64,000 nt of DNA from Chondrus crispus. Taxonomy: Eukaryota; Rhodophyta; Florideophyceae; Gigartinales; Gigartinaceae. The position numbers and the translations under genes are program-made. This document shows positions 30,808 through 42,059 of this stretch, piece after piece. The stretch covers positions 804,034-868,033 of the forward strand of contig NW_005179249.1 in the NCBI RefSeq assembly GCF_000350225.1, written 5' to 3'. The notes under the pieces are model-generated. The model did no database searches. It worked only from the letters and a program-made list of their open reading frames with translations, and had not been told where the DNA came from. Positions within the stretch are counted from its first letter, which is position 1; every line of letters begins with the position of its first letter.

Positions 30808-31404
30808 TGTAGCATAACCGCGATGACGTTATTTGGATGAGCGGGGTGACTACTGTACTCCCGCCAAATGCATTACAGCGCGCACGCCCGCGCGTGTAAG
30901 TACGCGTTTGCTGCTCGCTGTGCACGTGTACAGCGTGACGATCCGTGTAAGGCGCTACCTAGATACTGTAGTATGTTATGATAGATTATTTACTTGTACA
31001 CTAATTGACAGGGCGACCGGCGGCGGAGGGAGGACAAGGACAAGCACGGGCTTGGTACCAGATCCTCCACCGCAGGTCTAACCCCGTCCGCTTATTCTAA
31101 ACGCGTTCTCTTAACGCGAGCGCGTTAACTAGAAACTAACGCGGGTAGCGGTCGCGAACGTACGCGCGCGAGCTGGATCCGCCTCCGCCCGTCGGTGCTA
31201 GAACGCTAACTAGCGCCGCCCCGGGGCGTCGAGCGCGTCGAACCGCTCTACCGCGTACTGTGTTCGCGTCCGCTCCCCACCGCTCTACCACGCTACCACC
31301 GCCCGCGTTCTTTTCTGGTGTGTGTGTTTTTGTCCTCTCTCGCGTACACAGGTCTTCGAAGAACCACAGCTAAACCCCCAACGCGACCGGGGGTTTATGC
31401 TACA
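30808..31404 (+). repeat. 3' LTR of the young chromovirus (597 bp)
   Basis: Begins TGTAGCATAACCGC, ends GGTTTATGCTACA, followed by the duplicated gataa. It has the same length as the 5' LTR, with six substitutions and no indels by my reading. Confidence 0.97.
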
Positions 31405-32223
31405 GATAACTCAAGTACCGCGACGTACAGTACTACGCCCATTTACACCAGCCTTTCCTACTTTCGACAAGCGCACACGTGGACCTCTTACTGCGCCTGT
31501 ACACGTGTGTACTATGACGCGGCCTGGTGAGCTCTAGCCGTTACATCTCGACCGCGATGTAGTACAGTATATAGTGTCGTTGGCGCTTGCCCCGGGTGGG
31601 TTTGGGGACAAGCAACCAAGGACCAAGGACGCGACTCTCGTTTTTGGGTTGCGCAGTACTAACTAACTTCTTCTCGTTCATGCTCTCTCGTTCTCCTCGC
31701 ACGCGCCCTAGGACCCTCGTGGCCACGTCGCGTGTTGCCTCCCCGCTCGCGCGAACGGTTCGCTGGCCGTGTGTTAGCCCCGCTGGGTCGAGAGCACCGC
31801 GTCATTCGCTGCTAGTTTCTGAAGTTCGCGAGCACACCCGGGTTTTACAGTTGCCCGAAAGCCTCTACCATTCCCTCCTAACTACCTATTACAAGCCCCC
31901 ACGAACGACCCTTGTGTTAGCACGTGACCACGTTTCGCGTTCTACTACACACATTTATTGTTTCAGACAACACGTCGCTGATAGCCCAACCACGTGATGT
32001 CCGTCGCGGTTTGCACCTGCGTACAGCGCCAAGAATATTTCCGAATCATCTATGGAGTATACGAAAGATGATCCCAATGTGCCTTAGAAAGTGCCGCTTC
32101 GGTTGTTCGAGCCCAGGGCATGTACTTCCGTCAGCCTCCACATATTCACTATGGCAGTATTAGAAGAGAGCTGCTTTGTTACTTTACCATCTCTCGGGCG
32201 GTGGCAATAATTGCACTGGAAGA
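31405..32223. other. Non-coding flank, LTR-like composition
   Basis: No gene recognised. A TATA-like agtatatagtgtcg near 31567 is followed by sequence of the kind seen downstream of TATA in the other LTRs. It may be the distal half of the LTR that the young chromovirus interrupts. Confidence 0.3.
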
Positions 32224-32865
32224 TGTAGCATAAAAACGAAACGGCGAGGGGGTCTTGCCAACATTTCGACGGAGACCCGATCGGCGGGAAGACAGAGAAC
32301 ACAGCCAGATCATGGAACGGAGCACGGGCCTGGTAACGGTACAGTAGAGCGGGTCGGGGTAGGAAGCGCGCAAGAACGAGCGGATCGACACCTCCACACC
32401 CCGGGGTAGTACTAGTTGACGGTCCAGTACTGACGGGCGGAGGCGGATCCCAGATCGCTCCGGTGTCGGTGCGTCCTGACCCGTGGGGTTCCTATCAAAA
32501 ACGCGCGAGCTTCGGATTCGTGAAGATTTGAATAAACTGGAGGTAAGGTCGACGGTGAAGGCTCCTGACCAGGCTACCTTGATCCCCTCCGCCGGAAGTC
32601 CCTCCTAGTATGTAATAAACAACGTGGACTTATCAGATTATGCTACAGTATCGAGCTACTGTATCGTACTGCACTACTGTGGCCGACGCGGGCCGTCCCG
32701 CACTGTGACACTGTCAGCAAACGAGGCTGACAGCACACGTGTCATACACGTGTACGGGCGCACACGCTGTAAGATATGCGCGCCCGAACGGTGTAGGGTC
32801 CGTACCTGACAGCGCTAAATCTAATTCTAGTAATTCTTAATCTAATCCTCAGCTGTTCAAATACA
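32224..32865 (-). repeat. Diverged solo LTR relic A, related to the young chromovirus LTR
   Basis: Plus-strand start tgtagcataaaaacg corresponds to the reverse complement of the young LTR end (TTATGCTACA). The block gacgggcggaggcggatc is shared, inverted, with the 597-bp LTR and with relic B. The right edge (about 32865) is inferred from relic B. No target duplication is visible, so ends are approximate. Confidence 0.55.
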
Positions 32866-33888
32866 GAGGGGTACGTAGATTTCCTTGCGGGTGGACCACG
32901 GAGTGGACACCTTTATTTTCGGTGCAGCAGAGATGAAAGCGCATCGGTTGAAGATGGCTCGACACAGTTTTGAACAGTGCCAGAAGGGGAACAGTCTATC
33001 AAAAGATGGTATGTTTGATGTTAAAGATGTGGGCGTATCTAATATCGAAGATGGCAGCTACTACAGGGGATTCTTTTTTCGCTCCTTCCATTGTGAAAAA
33101 CTACCGCAAAAATGGCAGTCTTAAAGCACGCACGGATGTTGCTCACTGTGAAGGAGTAGTGGTGCAGTCGTATGGCACAACATTGAAGTGGTCGGGTGCG
33201 ATGCTAATCATCAGTTTAGCCTCACCGTCTTCGCCAATTTCAATGGTCCGGAGAGCAAATAGTCATGGGTAGCGTGTTCAAGGAATGTGCCGATATCCCT
33301 TGATTTGATATTGAAAAGAAGATTACAATCGTCGATCAAGAGAAATATATTAACGGATCGTACAACGATGTCATGAAAAATGAGTCCTTGTTACTTCATC
33401 CCCTTCACGCGTGGGAAGACGTGACATCGCAACCACGTTCAAACGGGGGCACACATTATTTATATAAACAGGCAGTCGATGTTACGTAAAGAGAACATGT
33501 GCACGCCCTTTGAACAGCTTTTTCCGCAGAAAAAGACTTATATAGCTCGCTTCAATGATAATGAAGTCTATAGGGCATATTATGACTAACAACATCTGGT
33601 CAATATGTCAGAAGGAGCGAAAAGCCAACGTCTGCATATATAAGAAATAAAATACGTTCTGTCGAGCCCCAGAAGATGCTCAGATGGACTGCTTTTCACA
33701 AGACAACAAATGATTTGCATCGTTGAAACAGAGTGTCATCTTGCTCCTCTCTGTTCCGGCCCGCACAGAGAAACACCTGCAATGCATAATTTAGCGAGCT
33801 CACCCATATTGTGGTACAACTGTAGAGCCGCAAAACCGTTCACGGAAAAGTACAGGCTGTACCTAAAATAAGGGACCTGGGGGACCTC
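32866..33888. other. Spacer between LTR relics, no gene seen
   Basis: About 1 kb without a recognised frame; the longest frames (79 and 100 codons, near 32885-33272) have no family features. No primer-binding site follows relic B in the minus direction, so I do not read A-spacer-B as one element. Confidence 0.4.
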
Positions 33889-34518
33889 TGTTGCATAACA
33901 CCCCTAAACGGATAGGGGTGCATGCACAGTCCTGGCAGACCCGAACGTACGAGAAGACGGGGGGAAGTGCAGCCACGTAACGAAACCGGGACGCGGGCCC
34001 AGGTAGCGTGGTAGAGCGAGAACGGGGGAGGACGCGCGCACGTGCGGGCCGAACTACACTTCGACGCCCTGGAGCACTGCTGGGTTACGTACCAGCGCTG
34101 ACGGGCGGAGGCGGATCTAGGCTCGCTCGCGTGTTCGCGCGTCCTCTTCCCGCGCTCGGTCTCGCGGTAAGATAACTAAGGGAATTTGCCTTAGAATAGA
34201 CTGGCGGACGGACTTTTGCCGAAGGTCGTCGAAAAGTCCGTGCTTATCCCTCCTCGCCGACGTCGGTCCGCTCCCGTATTTAGTGAACAAATAGTCTATC
34301 GTAACTTAGTAGAGTACGTACTGTACTATGCGGTACTATGCGGTACTACTGTAGTCGGCACTGTCAGCCGACGGGGCTGACTGTATACATGTCGTACGCG
34401 TATAGAACACGTGGGGGCGAGCGCCTCCGCACACATGTGGTACAGGCTGTCTGTAAGGTCCACGCCTTACAGAGCCAGTTCCAATTCCTAATCTACTTCT
34501 TTTTGTAGATATACTACA
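33889..34518 (-). repeat. Diverged solo LTR relic B, related to the young chromovirus LTR
   Basis: Starts tgttgcataacaccc and ends tatactaca on the plus strand, and is homologous to relic A over most of its length (shared ctgacgggcggaggcggatc). Flanks acctc (33884-33888) and aactc (34519-34523) match at 4 of 5 bases, a possible decayed target duplication. Confidence 0.6.
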
Positions 34519-35822
34519 AACTCTACACTGGAGCGTCAGGTAGAAATCACCGTATTGCTACGAAGCACTGGACGAGGGTGGTAACCTGCAGTGGATACGC
34601 GCAGTCGTACTGGGGTCTAGAACAGTCCGACTGGTGGCGAGCTGAAAACCTGAGGTAGATTACTGACCGTACCGGAAAAGGACTAGGGGAGGAAGTAAGG
34701 GGAAGCGTGCCTGCCTCAGTTTACCTCCAGCCCGGGGCCTCCCATCTTATTCCACCTAGTAGGGCGGTGGAACCGGACGAACTACAGTAGCTGTACATAC
34801 TGTAGCCAGCTTACTGTAGCTTACGGGAACTAAAAATGAACTACTGTAATAACCCACTGATCGGTTCCACACCACGTGTAAACGGGTACTAGCTGGTGTC
34901 ACTTACTACACGTGAACTCCTACGTGGCCACTTATCTGCCTGCTACTTACGTCTCAACCGTTTCGGTACATCTTACTACTGTACTCGGGCGTCGCCCCCT
35001 GCGCCCGCCTAGTACACTAGCCGTCTTCGGCAATTGTACTACACATATATATCTGCCATCCGTTTCTTGAATGAGATATCTCAGATGAAGGTGACAGTAG
35101 CTAATCGGCGGAATGTAACTGTGATGTGCCATTTCAACTTTAGTAAAAAATCCCCCCAAACCCCTCCGCTATGTTGTGCGTATTCCACAAACAGATCTGG
35201 ATTTCTGTGTTGGAATGGAATTAACGTTCTCATCGAGACGTATGAAGGAATTAATCATCATGGATTTATCGAAACCCCACATCTAACAGCAGCTTGGGCC
35301 AGGCAATAAGAAAATATTTATAGCAATCTTTCTTCGCAAGCTCGCGTCGATCGAAGATTCTTTGAATTCCATGTAATATCATCGATGACATTACATTGAA
35401 TTCAAAGAAGCTTGTTGGGAAGAGGTGGGGTCTGCAAATGACTCAAGCTCTGCTGCCACTACGCGGTAGTCCAGTTAAGAGGGCTGGGAGGCATAAGAAA
35501 ATCTAGTACGAAAAAGGACGTTCTACAAACGAGAAGTGTGTATAATCCTGCTATATGTGTAGGATGTCAGATTACGTGGTGAAGAACTGCTCTCCAAAGC
35601 ATCTACATCGAAGTACCGCAGAGGAGCTCATCTTTCAGTACCGCCACAGTATCCGACGTCGCCCATTATTTAGTACAATATATTGCACTGTCCATCATTG
35701 TCAACTACTGTCGCCCGTCTCCACCAGCACATTTCTTTCTTATCACCTTCAACTTGAAATGAACGCCACAGCGATCCCTATAAATAAATTTCGATCGGAT
35801 GGCTACCTCTTGCGAACTTATG
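34519..35822. other. Spacer, no recognised gene; near-palindrome at 35354-35413
   Basis: Small frames only. The heptamer tactgta and its complement recur (about 34783-34860). A 24-bp inverted repeat with two mismatches (aagattctttgaattccatg on the left, 35354-35377; its complement 35390-35413) surrounds a 12-nt centre. Confidence 0.5.
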
Positions 35823-36288
35823 TGACGCTCCACCTGCGCTGGCCACCACGTATCGCTGCAGAGCTGAAGGCTAGTCTAACGCAAATGTGAGGTATATCAA
35901 AAGCTATATGTAATAGGTAATAGACTGAATGCGGTAACCACGTTTATCGATGATTTCATATATTAACTTTCTGATTGAATTGACGTGCGTTTCTGAATTG
36001 AGCTCTATTGAGCTCGTAGCTTGAGCTGCGAACGAACTAATAAATACTCTACCGAGTTTCACGCGGGTGGGCAGAGGTACAGGGGACCAGACCAGACCAG
36101 AGCACCCAATTATATGCCAGACTTGACAAGATGCTCACAGGAAGCCTTTTATCATTCAAAATGCTTAGCTGCAAAGAAAATTGTGCCCAGACAATTTCTC
36201 CGTTTAGATTCCGCGTTTAGAACACTTTTCTGTTCCGAACTCCTCTTCAGAAATCCATTGGGGTAGTAGCACGCTGTTTCTTTAAACG
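35823..36288. repeat. Dispersed repeat R1, copy 1
   Basis: About 465 bp shared with 45366-45879 at high but imperfect identity, including gaatgcggtaaccacgttta, aataaatactctaccgagtt and gtttctttaaacgtttcg. It starts within the end of a short frame (35555-35890) whose last residues parallel the end of the frame upstream of copy 2, so R1 may be the 3' end and downstream flank of a decayed multicopy gene or element. Confidence 0.8.
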
Positions 36289-36935
36289 TTTCGGGCGTTC
36301 AGTTGGCGTCGGCACGATTCACCATCAAAGCCCTTTGTTCTCGAAAGAGTATCTTGATATTGCCGTTCTGATTTGTACGTGTGTGGAGGAAAAGTAGAAT
36401 GTCATCATTCGGAGCTGTTTCGATATTGAGTGCTCCTGTCTTGAAGGACGTCACGCACCCAGATCTGATAATGTTTGATGTGGAGTACACTCCGTACAAT
36501 CAGAAGGTTTCTGATCTCAACCGCACACGCGATGCCTCGAGACATATTATCCCTGCTGTTGGTAATGGAAAAGGGCTGCGTGCTTAGGGGAGGGGAAAGG
36601 AAACGAACGAGAGAATTGTATTGTACCACGTGGTATGTGAGGGTGCACTGTGAGAGAAGTCTATCCAGAATGCAAAGATCGGTCCCGTTTTTTGTTTTTG
36701 TTGTCCTGTTCTGTCCTCTCATACCCAGGAAAAGGCAACCTCCACTCGAAAGTGTAAATGCCATTTGTCGGGAGATTTCTAACGTGTACACGTGGTACGC
36801 ATGCAGACCAATTGTTGAACCACTGCTTTGGGTTTTGTCCCGAAGTGCGTTCTGGGGTTTGCCCTGGGTCTGTCTCGGGGTTTGACTTAGACATTACTTA
36901 GTAAATACCTCCCAACGCCCGCGACTATTCGTCAA
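36289..36935. other. Spacer, no recognised gene
   Basis: Short overlapping frames on both strands without family features. This lies upstream of the gypsy-B Gag remnant and may contain its leader. Confidence 0.35.
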
Positions 36936-37795
36936 TTGCTAGACTCGATTCTGCTTCAAAGTCGCGCGGCCTACTCGATGGCGCATCATACGCTGGAGAT
37001 TGTACCGACAGAATGGGAAGGCCTGGTTCGATGCCAGAGTCCAGGCAGCTGCGGAGGACCGCACGGAGCGTGGTCAAACTGCATTCGAAACTGTCATGCA
37101 TTAAGTAAAGAAAATAGGCCCTGACGGATCCGCTCTAAGTTTCATCGTCAAGATTGTAGCAGCACTCGACAAGAACAATGCTTCTGTAGTACTTGACGAC
37201 AAAGACACATGCAAGTCTCTCATTTCGAAAATTGTTCAGAAGCTTGAACCCGCGGAGCTCCGTGAGCGTATCTGTTCAGCTAGAGACTGTCGGACTGGTG
37301 AACAGAAGACCAACCTGTCGTTTTCCAAGCTCGGGTAAGTGCCATTGCCGTCGAGGTGGCCCTAGATGATATCGCTCACGGCAGATTGAACAAGCGCGGG
37401 CCCGTGGTCCCAGGCTTCGTCCTAACTACGAGGAACCAGAAAAACATTCTGGTCGCCCAAAGAAGCACGAAAGGGCCCCCAATTCTCGCCAAATCCACCC
37501 AAGTACAAAGGGGAATGACAAGAATCGCATAGATTGGGACATGCCTTGTCTTAATCCGAACTGAGGAGGTATAAACTGTGTCATAGAGTACCCAAAGTGA
37601 AGTGAGGAACGCAAGAAAGAACTAATCGATGTGTACCGCGCTCAGAAGAAACAGAGTTACGTTCCTTTGAAACGCGTTCAAGCAGGCGCAAAGGACAAAA
37701 TGGACGCAGAAAAGGGCTACTACAACGTCTTTATTGAAGACTACGAACCACTCGTGGCATTGGAAGATTAAGGCTCTGACCAAAGTACACTGTCC
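36936..37795 (+). pseudogene. Old gypsy-B Gag remnant
   Basis: Gag-like stretch with FIVKIVAALDKNNASVVL, CKSLISKIVQKLEPAELRER and a stop after SFSKLG (about 37337). A zinc-knuckle remnant near 37548-37590 has lost one Cys to TGA and another to Tyr, followed by ERKKELIDVYRAQKKQ. Several stops and frame changes are present. This is the 5' part of the old element that runs to 43590. Confidence 0.6.
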
Positions 37796-38400
37796 GCTGC
37801 ACAATTTGTGAAAGTGCTGGACTCAAAACCCGAGTTACAATTTGAGACAAATCCCCGTCCGGTATCTCCCTGCCTCACGATTAGCAGGTCCGAGCGTAAC
37901 CCAATTGATTTTACGGCCTCGCGCAGGGTGAAGCTCTCGGTAACCATTCTGCTTCCCGGTATGTACTTGTCAATTCGTATTCACCAGATTCCTTTTCTGG
38001 TCGTCGACGAGGACATGGCCCAACTACTGTGTAGACGTCTGTTGCTGAAGAAAATGGTTTAAAATGAAGTCACACCTGGAGACATTCGAACAGGCGCTGA
38101 ATGGGAAGAGTTCCACGAGCTTGACGACTCAAAGGTGAGGATTTCACGAGCCACATACAACTGAATGCAATAACATTCTGTCGACGACGAACCCATTGAC
38201 TTGCCCGAAGCCGCGGGGGCAAACATCGTAATCGACAAGACAAAAGACGTCGAGGAAGCTTTCAACCGAATGCCTACGGATGCGAAAGAGAATAGAATGT
38301 CCGAGAAAGGTTGTATTCGGCTTCCGAAAGATTTGAATCGGTTCAAGAAAGTTTTCTGTATCCAACTCTGACCTGATCCTCCGGCCAAGGTGACACCGCT
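37796..38400 (+). pseudogene. Old gypsy-B protease and linker remnant
   Basis: Weakly conserved protease region (RRVKLSVTILLPGMYLSIRI, IPFLVVDEDMAQLLC), then, after stops, a linker in the same frame (VDDEPIDLPEAAGANIVIDK, NRFKKVFCIQL). The catalytic DSG/DTG is not visible. I assign it from its position and from the resemblance of the flanking RT family. Confidence 0.5.
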
Positions 38401-39280
38401 CACCATCAGACCAGAGACAAACCGAACCCCTTTTCGTTTACCTCATCGAAGGTATGCTGCGTCTCAGACCGTCTTCATTGCAAAGATTATCCGCAAACTG
38501 GAGAAAGTTGGCGCTGTTTTCAAGAATCTAACTGCCCGTTTGGCGAGCCCGGCCTGACGTATGCCTAAGCCGAGCACTGGAGGATTTCAATTTGCAGTGG
38601 GCTTGAGAGGCCCTAACTCTCAAATGGAGCCCACAGTTTCGTCTATGCCTCATCTGAAGTCACAATTCCAAACCGTACAGGGTAGCACATGCTTCGCCAA
38701 AGTGGGCATGGCTCATGCATACTGGCAAATTCCAATTGACCGCAAGTCTCAGGAGATGATGTCGGTACAGACACCGCTGGGTGTATACACTTCGACATGC
38801 CTCTGCAGAGAAGCACAGATACTGGAAACCATTACAAAACAGTCACCCATTCGGCATTTCGAGAAAACGTTGAGCTTTTCCTTCAGTGGCGCGATGAATT
38901 CCTCCCTGCTATTTCCGAAGAAGAGCTCCTCGATGCTTTGGAAGCTTTTTTCAAGGTTTGTGAAGAGTACGGATTCAAGATTCACGCCGAGAAATCTCAA
39001 CTGTTCCTGAAAGAGACGACGCTTTGCGGACGCACCATCTCCGTCACTGGTGCACGTTTTGATCCTCCCCAGTTGGATGCTCTCCGAACAATGCAAACGC
39101 GAAAAATGGACAGTGGCCTCCACCAGTTGCTATGCGCCGCAAAACAGACGCGCTCGTTATTCCCCTTATATGCCGAATGAATGACTCGTCTGCACGAACT
39201 AATGGGAGCCGTGTACCAGCAGGCAGGTGGGCGTACGAAAGGAAAGGTGTCCAAGATCCCTCTCGTAAACGCATGGGGAA
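38401..39280 (+). pseudogene. Old gypsy-B reverse transcriptase, broken
   Basis: RT blocks PFRLPHRRYAASQTVFIAKI, GGFQFAVGLRGPNSQMEPTV, STCFAKVGMAHAYWQIPIDR and, after a frameshift near 38800, FLQWRDEFLPAISEEELLDA. The catalytic pair is expected at WRDEF; one Asp is Glu there, and another key Asp (FAKVDM in relatives) is Gly. EKSQLFLKETTLCGR and RFDPPQLDALRTM follow. The gene is cut at 39280 by a solo LTR. The family resembles gypsy elements I associate with oomycetes. Confidence 0.8.
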
Positions 39281-39936
39281 TGTGGGATGACTCCTCTCCG
39301 CCCTGCGTTGGGTGAGAGGCGGAGGCTTCGCAGAGGGAGCATGCGACGCGGACGCGCGGTGCGAATAGAACTGGTACGGGCGAACTCGCGATAAAGGAGA
39401 GGCGCACTGGCCGGTTACGCGCAGTCGCCCCGTGGTGCGTAAACGGAAGCGACCGGTAACGGGTTAGAAGCCAGCGCGCGGATAAACTTACTGAAATGTC
39501 GTATATAGGCGCGAAAGGGACCGGGGCGAGCTTGCCCCAGTTTACTGGTGGGGACAGGTGTCAGGTCTTAACCCCTCAGAGGGACGCCTCGGACACTTCA
39601 AGTGCCACTAGGTGGCAGGCACTGTCCTGGGACAAGTTGTCCCAGTACAGTTCCTGCCGCCTAGTGCGTGCCGGGTACTGTACACAATTAAGAAGCTAGC
39701 GCTATAATTACTACTACCGCACCGACGGTGCTACTACACGTGTGCAATACTGTACACGCGTGATGCTTACAGACTACCGCACGGACGACACGTGTGCTAA
39801 CGCGCACACGTACGCCACGCCACGACCGGTGGGTACACGCGCGCGCTCCGTACACGTGGGCACACCGGCCCATGCATGCACCGTACACGGCCGCCCGGTT
39901 AATAACCTCCGCGCGCGTGCCGGTCGTTATACTGCA
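39281..39936 (+). mobile_element. Solo LTR (656 bp) in gypsy-B, duplication GGGAA
   Basis: Starts TGTGGGATGACTCC and ends GGTCGTTATACTGCA; gggaa flanks both ends (39276-39280 and 39937-39941). A TATA-like cgtatataggcg lies near 39500; CACGTG and tactgta motifs lie in its right half. No internal genes. It separates gypsy-B reverse transcriptase from RNase H. Confidence 0.92.
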
Positions 39937-40336
39937 GGGAACATATTATGATTCTGCTCTCGCTGCCATCAAACAAAAAAGAGCGCGCTCCGCCGAGCTT
40001 GCGCAGCCCAGGCAGAACCGTAGCCTTGCCTTATTCACATATGCGTCGGAGACACCTTGGTCCGCCGTCCTTACACAAGTATCTCAGGAAGAAATCAAGA
40101 AAGATGTTGAGAAGCAGGAACACGAGCCTGTGTATTTCCTCTCAGGTGCATTCACTAGTTCTAAACCGAGCTGAATTGTACCCGAGAAGGAAGCGTTCCC
40201 TGTCGTAGAAGCCATGTGCCGGCTTGACTACATCATCATGGGTAGATTCTACCCATAGTCCGTGAAGATGGCAACGGTTCTGAACCGTTGCCGTCTTGAC
40301 GGACTACGCCAACCTGGTTTACCGATTCGACCGTTA
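39937..40336 (+). pseudogene. Old gypsy-B RNase H, first part
   Basis: Resumes the gypsy-B frame: YDSALAAIKQKRARSAELAQ, ALFTYASETPWSAVLTQVSQ (the first acidic residue of RNase H is Tyr-Ala here), PVYFLSGAFTSSKPS and EKEAFPVVEAMCRLDYIIMG. An inverted duplication (40238-40305) and a frame change precede DYANLVYRFD. The segment is then interrupted by a Harbinger element with TTA duplication. Confidence 0.75.
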
Positions 40337-41301
40337 GGGCATCTACACAGCTGCCCTAAATCGCGGTTAATTTTTTGATTACAGAAATGACCACAAAACC
40401 GACCCCCAGTCATGCGATAAAAATTATTTCGTGGTCTAATGCTCTTCAATATACGGATTTTTGTCTATTGAATCGCTCTATTCATCACATTTGAGATGTA
40501 CTGAATAGAATACATCCCATACTTGGCACTTTTTCATAGGTTTGAGCTTGGCGCCGAACTACTCTCAACCGGAACAGGTCACTTTCACAATCGCAACGTA
40601 CCCTCGGCACAGATGAAGTGAGGTCTGCGTCAACATTCTCCGCCCCTGTTCCGACAAGCCCATTTCCATCACCTACTACTCCAACCTCCCCCTCACCCGC
40701 CGCCTCACGCACGTACCACCCCAAACGCGGTACTCCGCAAGATACACAGCCCCCGACCCCCCTGACCTTACCCGGCCTCTCGTCCGTCCGGACGAGCAAC
40801 CAACCAACAAACCCAAGCGCGTTAACAGTAACGACGTCAAAGCACTCCTCACTCCTTCCGACTACGACCATCCACCTCCTCGTCGCTACCACAATAAACT
40901 CCAACCCCTCCCCGCACAACTCCCTCGTCCTCTTCAGTGTCTTCCCATACCGCTCCCATCACTTCATCAAAGTTGCGAGAGACGTTTCGTGCTTTTCCCG
41001 GCTTGGACCCTCCAAACTGATGCTCTTGATTGGTTTTCAATGCGGGATGTAGATCTCTAGCGAGCACCACGACGATGGTGTCGTCATCATCGCTGTTATC
41101 TTCAAGCACATAATTGGTATTGTCCAGCATCTTGATCCAGTACGCTGGGAATTGCATTCAGAGTGCGGTGGGGATGTGGAGGGTTTTATTTGTTCTATTG
41201 CATTTGTGTCGGTAGTCAATATATCATCCAATCGTATTGGCACAAGTGCTGCGAATTAATTGCCCATTCCCAATAAAATTGACCTTGTGGTGGAGATGCC
41301 C
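40337..41301 (-). mobile_element. PIF/Harbinger element (965 bp), TTA duplication, internally deleted
   Basis: Terminal inverted repeats GGGCATCTACAC (40337) and GGGCATCTCCAC (reverse complement at 41301) are flanked by TTA at 40334-40336 and 41302-41304. A 3-bp TTA/TAA duplication is the PIF/Harbinger hallmark. A minus-strand frame (41157-40849) reads NSDDDDTIVVVLARDLHPAL then EHQFGGSKPGKARNVSRNFD, which resembles the N-terminus of Harbinger nucleases; the catalytic domain is absent. The element interrupts the gypsy-B RNase H between YRFD and YGRNADIARH. Confidence 0.82.
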
Positions 41302-41304
41302 TTA

Positions 41305-42059
41305 TGGTCGGAACGCGGATATCGCCAGACACACCGCTTGCAAGTTGATGCGATGGGCTATAAAGCTCAGTGCAGTCTGGTACGTCATCAAACACCTCGC
41401 TAGTGAACGCAACGTATGGGCCGACATGTTGAATCGAAGGATAAGACGACCCTCCGCGTGGCCAAGCTACGAATTCTGAAATCCCTCATGTTGGTGCCCT
41501 TCCCACCGCATCTGGGCTCTAAGCTTTAATGTGCAAGACGAGAATACCTCATGAAATCGCAACGCAAGCACAAGGAAGTTCATCTCAAAACGTTTTCTGA
41601 GCAGAACCAAATTTTGGTAAACCAAAAGAGTGTCGTTTGGATCCCTGCAAATGATCAGCTACTGCAGCTTCGTATTATGATCGCTGCCCATAGCGGAATG
41701 GGAGGACACAGAGGTTGGCGTACAACACGAACTACGGTGAAAGCTCATTTCTGGTGGATTTCAATCATGAAGGATGTTGAAACCTTCATTCGATCGTGCC
41801 TTCATTGCCTGGCAACTGAGACAGAAGAAATTGTGCCGCAGACACTGGGACATGCTCTAAACGCCGACAAACCTAACCAGATGATACACTTCGACTATTG
41901 TTACATCTCAAAAGGTGAAGATGATTTCGATTACGTGCTTGGCAGAAAAGACGATTTCAGCGGGTATAAATGGGTAGTGCTCACCTCAGAAGCGAACTAT
42001 GAGAGCACAGCAAATGTGTTATTGTCCTGGTTTGCTTCGTTTAGTACTGCGGCGCAGAG
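41305..42059 (+). pseudogene. Old gypsy-B RNase H end and integrase, first part
   Basis: After the Harbinger insertion: RHTACKLMRWAIKLSAVWYV and ERNVWADMLNRR end RNase H. The integrase region (41551-42059) has a zinc-binding block (HSGMGGHRGWRTTRTTVKAH...CLHCLATE) and the first catalytic Asp in QMIHFDYCYISKGEDDFDYV. The frame is cut at 42060 by the next LTR. Confidence 0.82.

Larger units (their letters stand above)
19286..31404 (+). mobile_element. Complete young Ty3/gypsy chromovirus (12.1 kb), duplication GATAA
   Basis: Full element: 5' LTR, primer-binding site, gag, pol with protease, RT, RNase H, integrase, chromodomain, a 3.5-kb 3' region, polypurine tract and 3' LTR. Both sides carry gataa (19281-19285 and 31405-31409). 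The LTRs are both 597 bp and differ at 6 sites by my reading, indicating recent insertion. It nevertheless carries a nonsense codon in integrase, a frameshift before the chromodomain and a substituted first catalytic integrase residue, so it probably moved with proteins supplied by another copy or decayed just after insertion. The whole element is extremely rich in ACGCG. Confidence 0.95.

Noticed and set aside
32224..34518. Relics A and B as the two LTRs of one small element
   Set aside because: They are too diverged from each other, no primer site follows the 5' copy and no matching flank duplication spans the pair.
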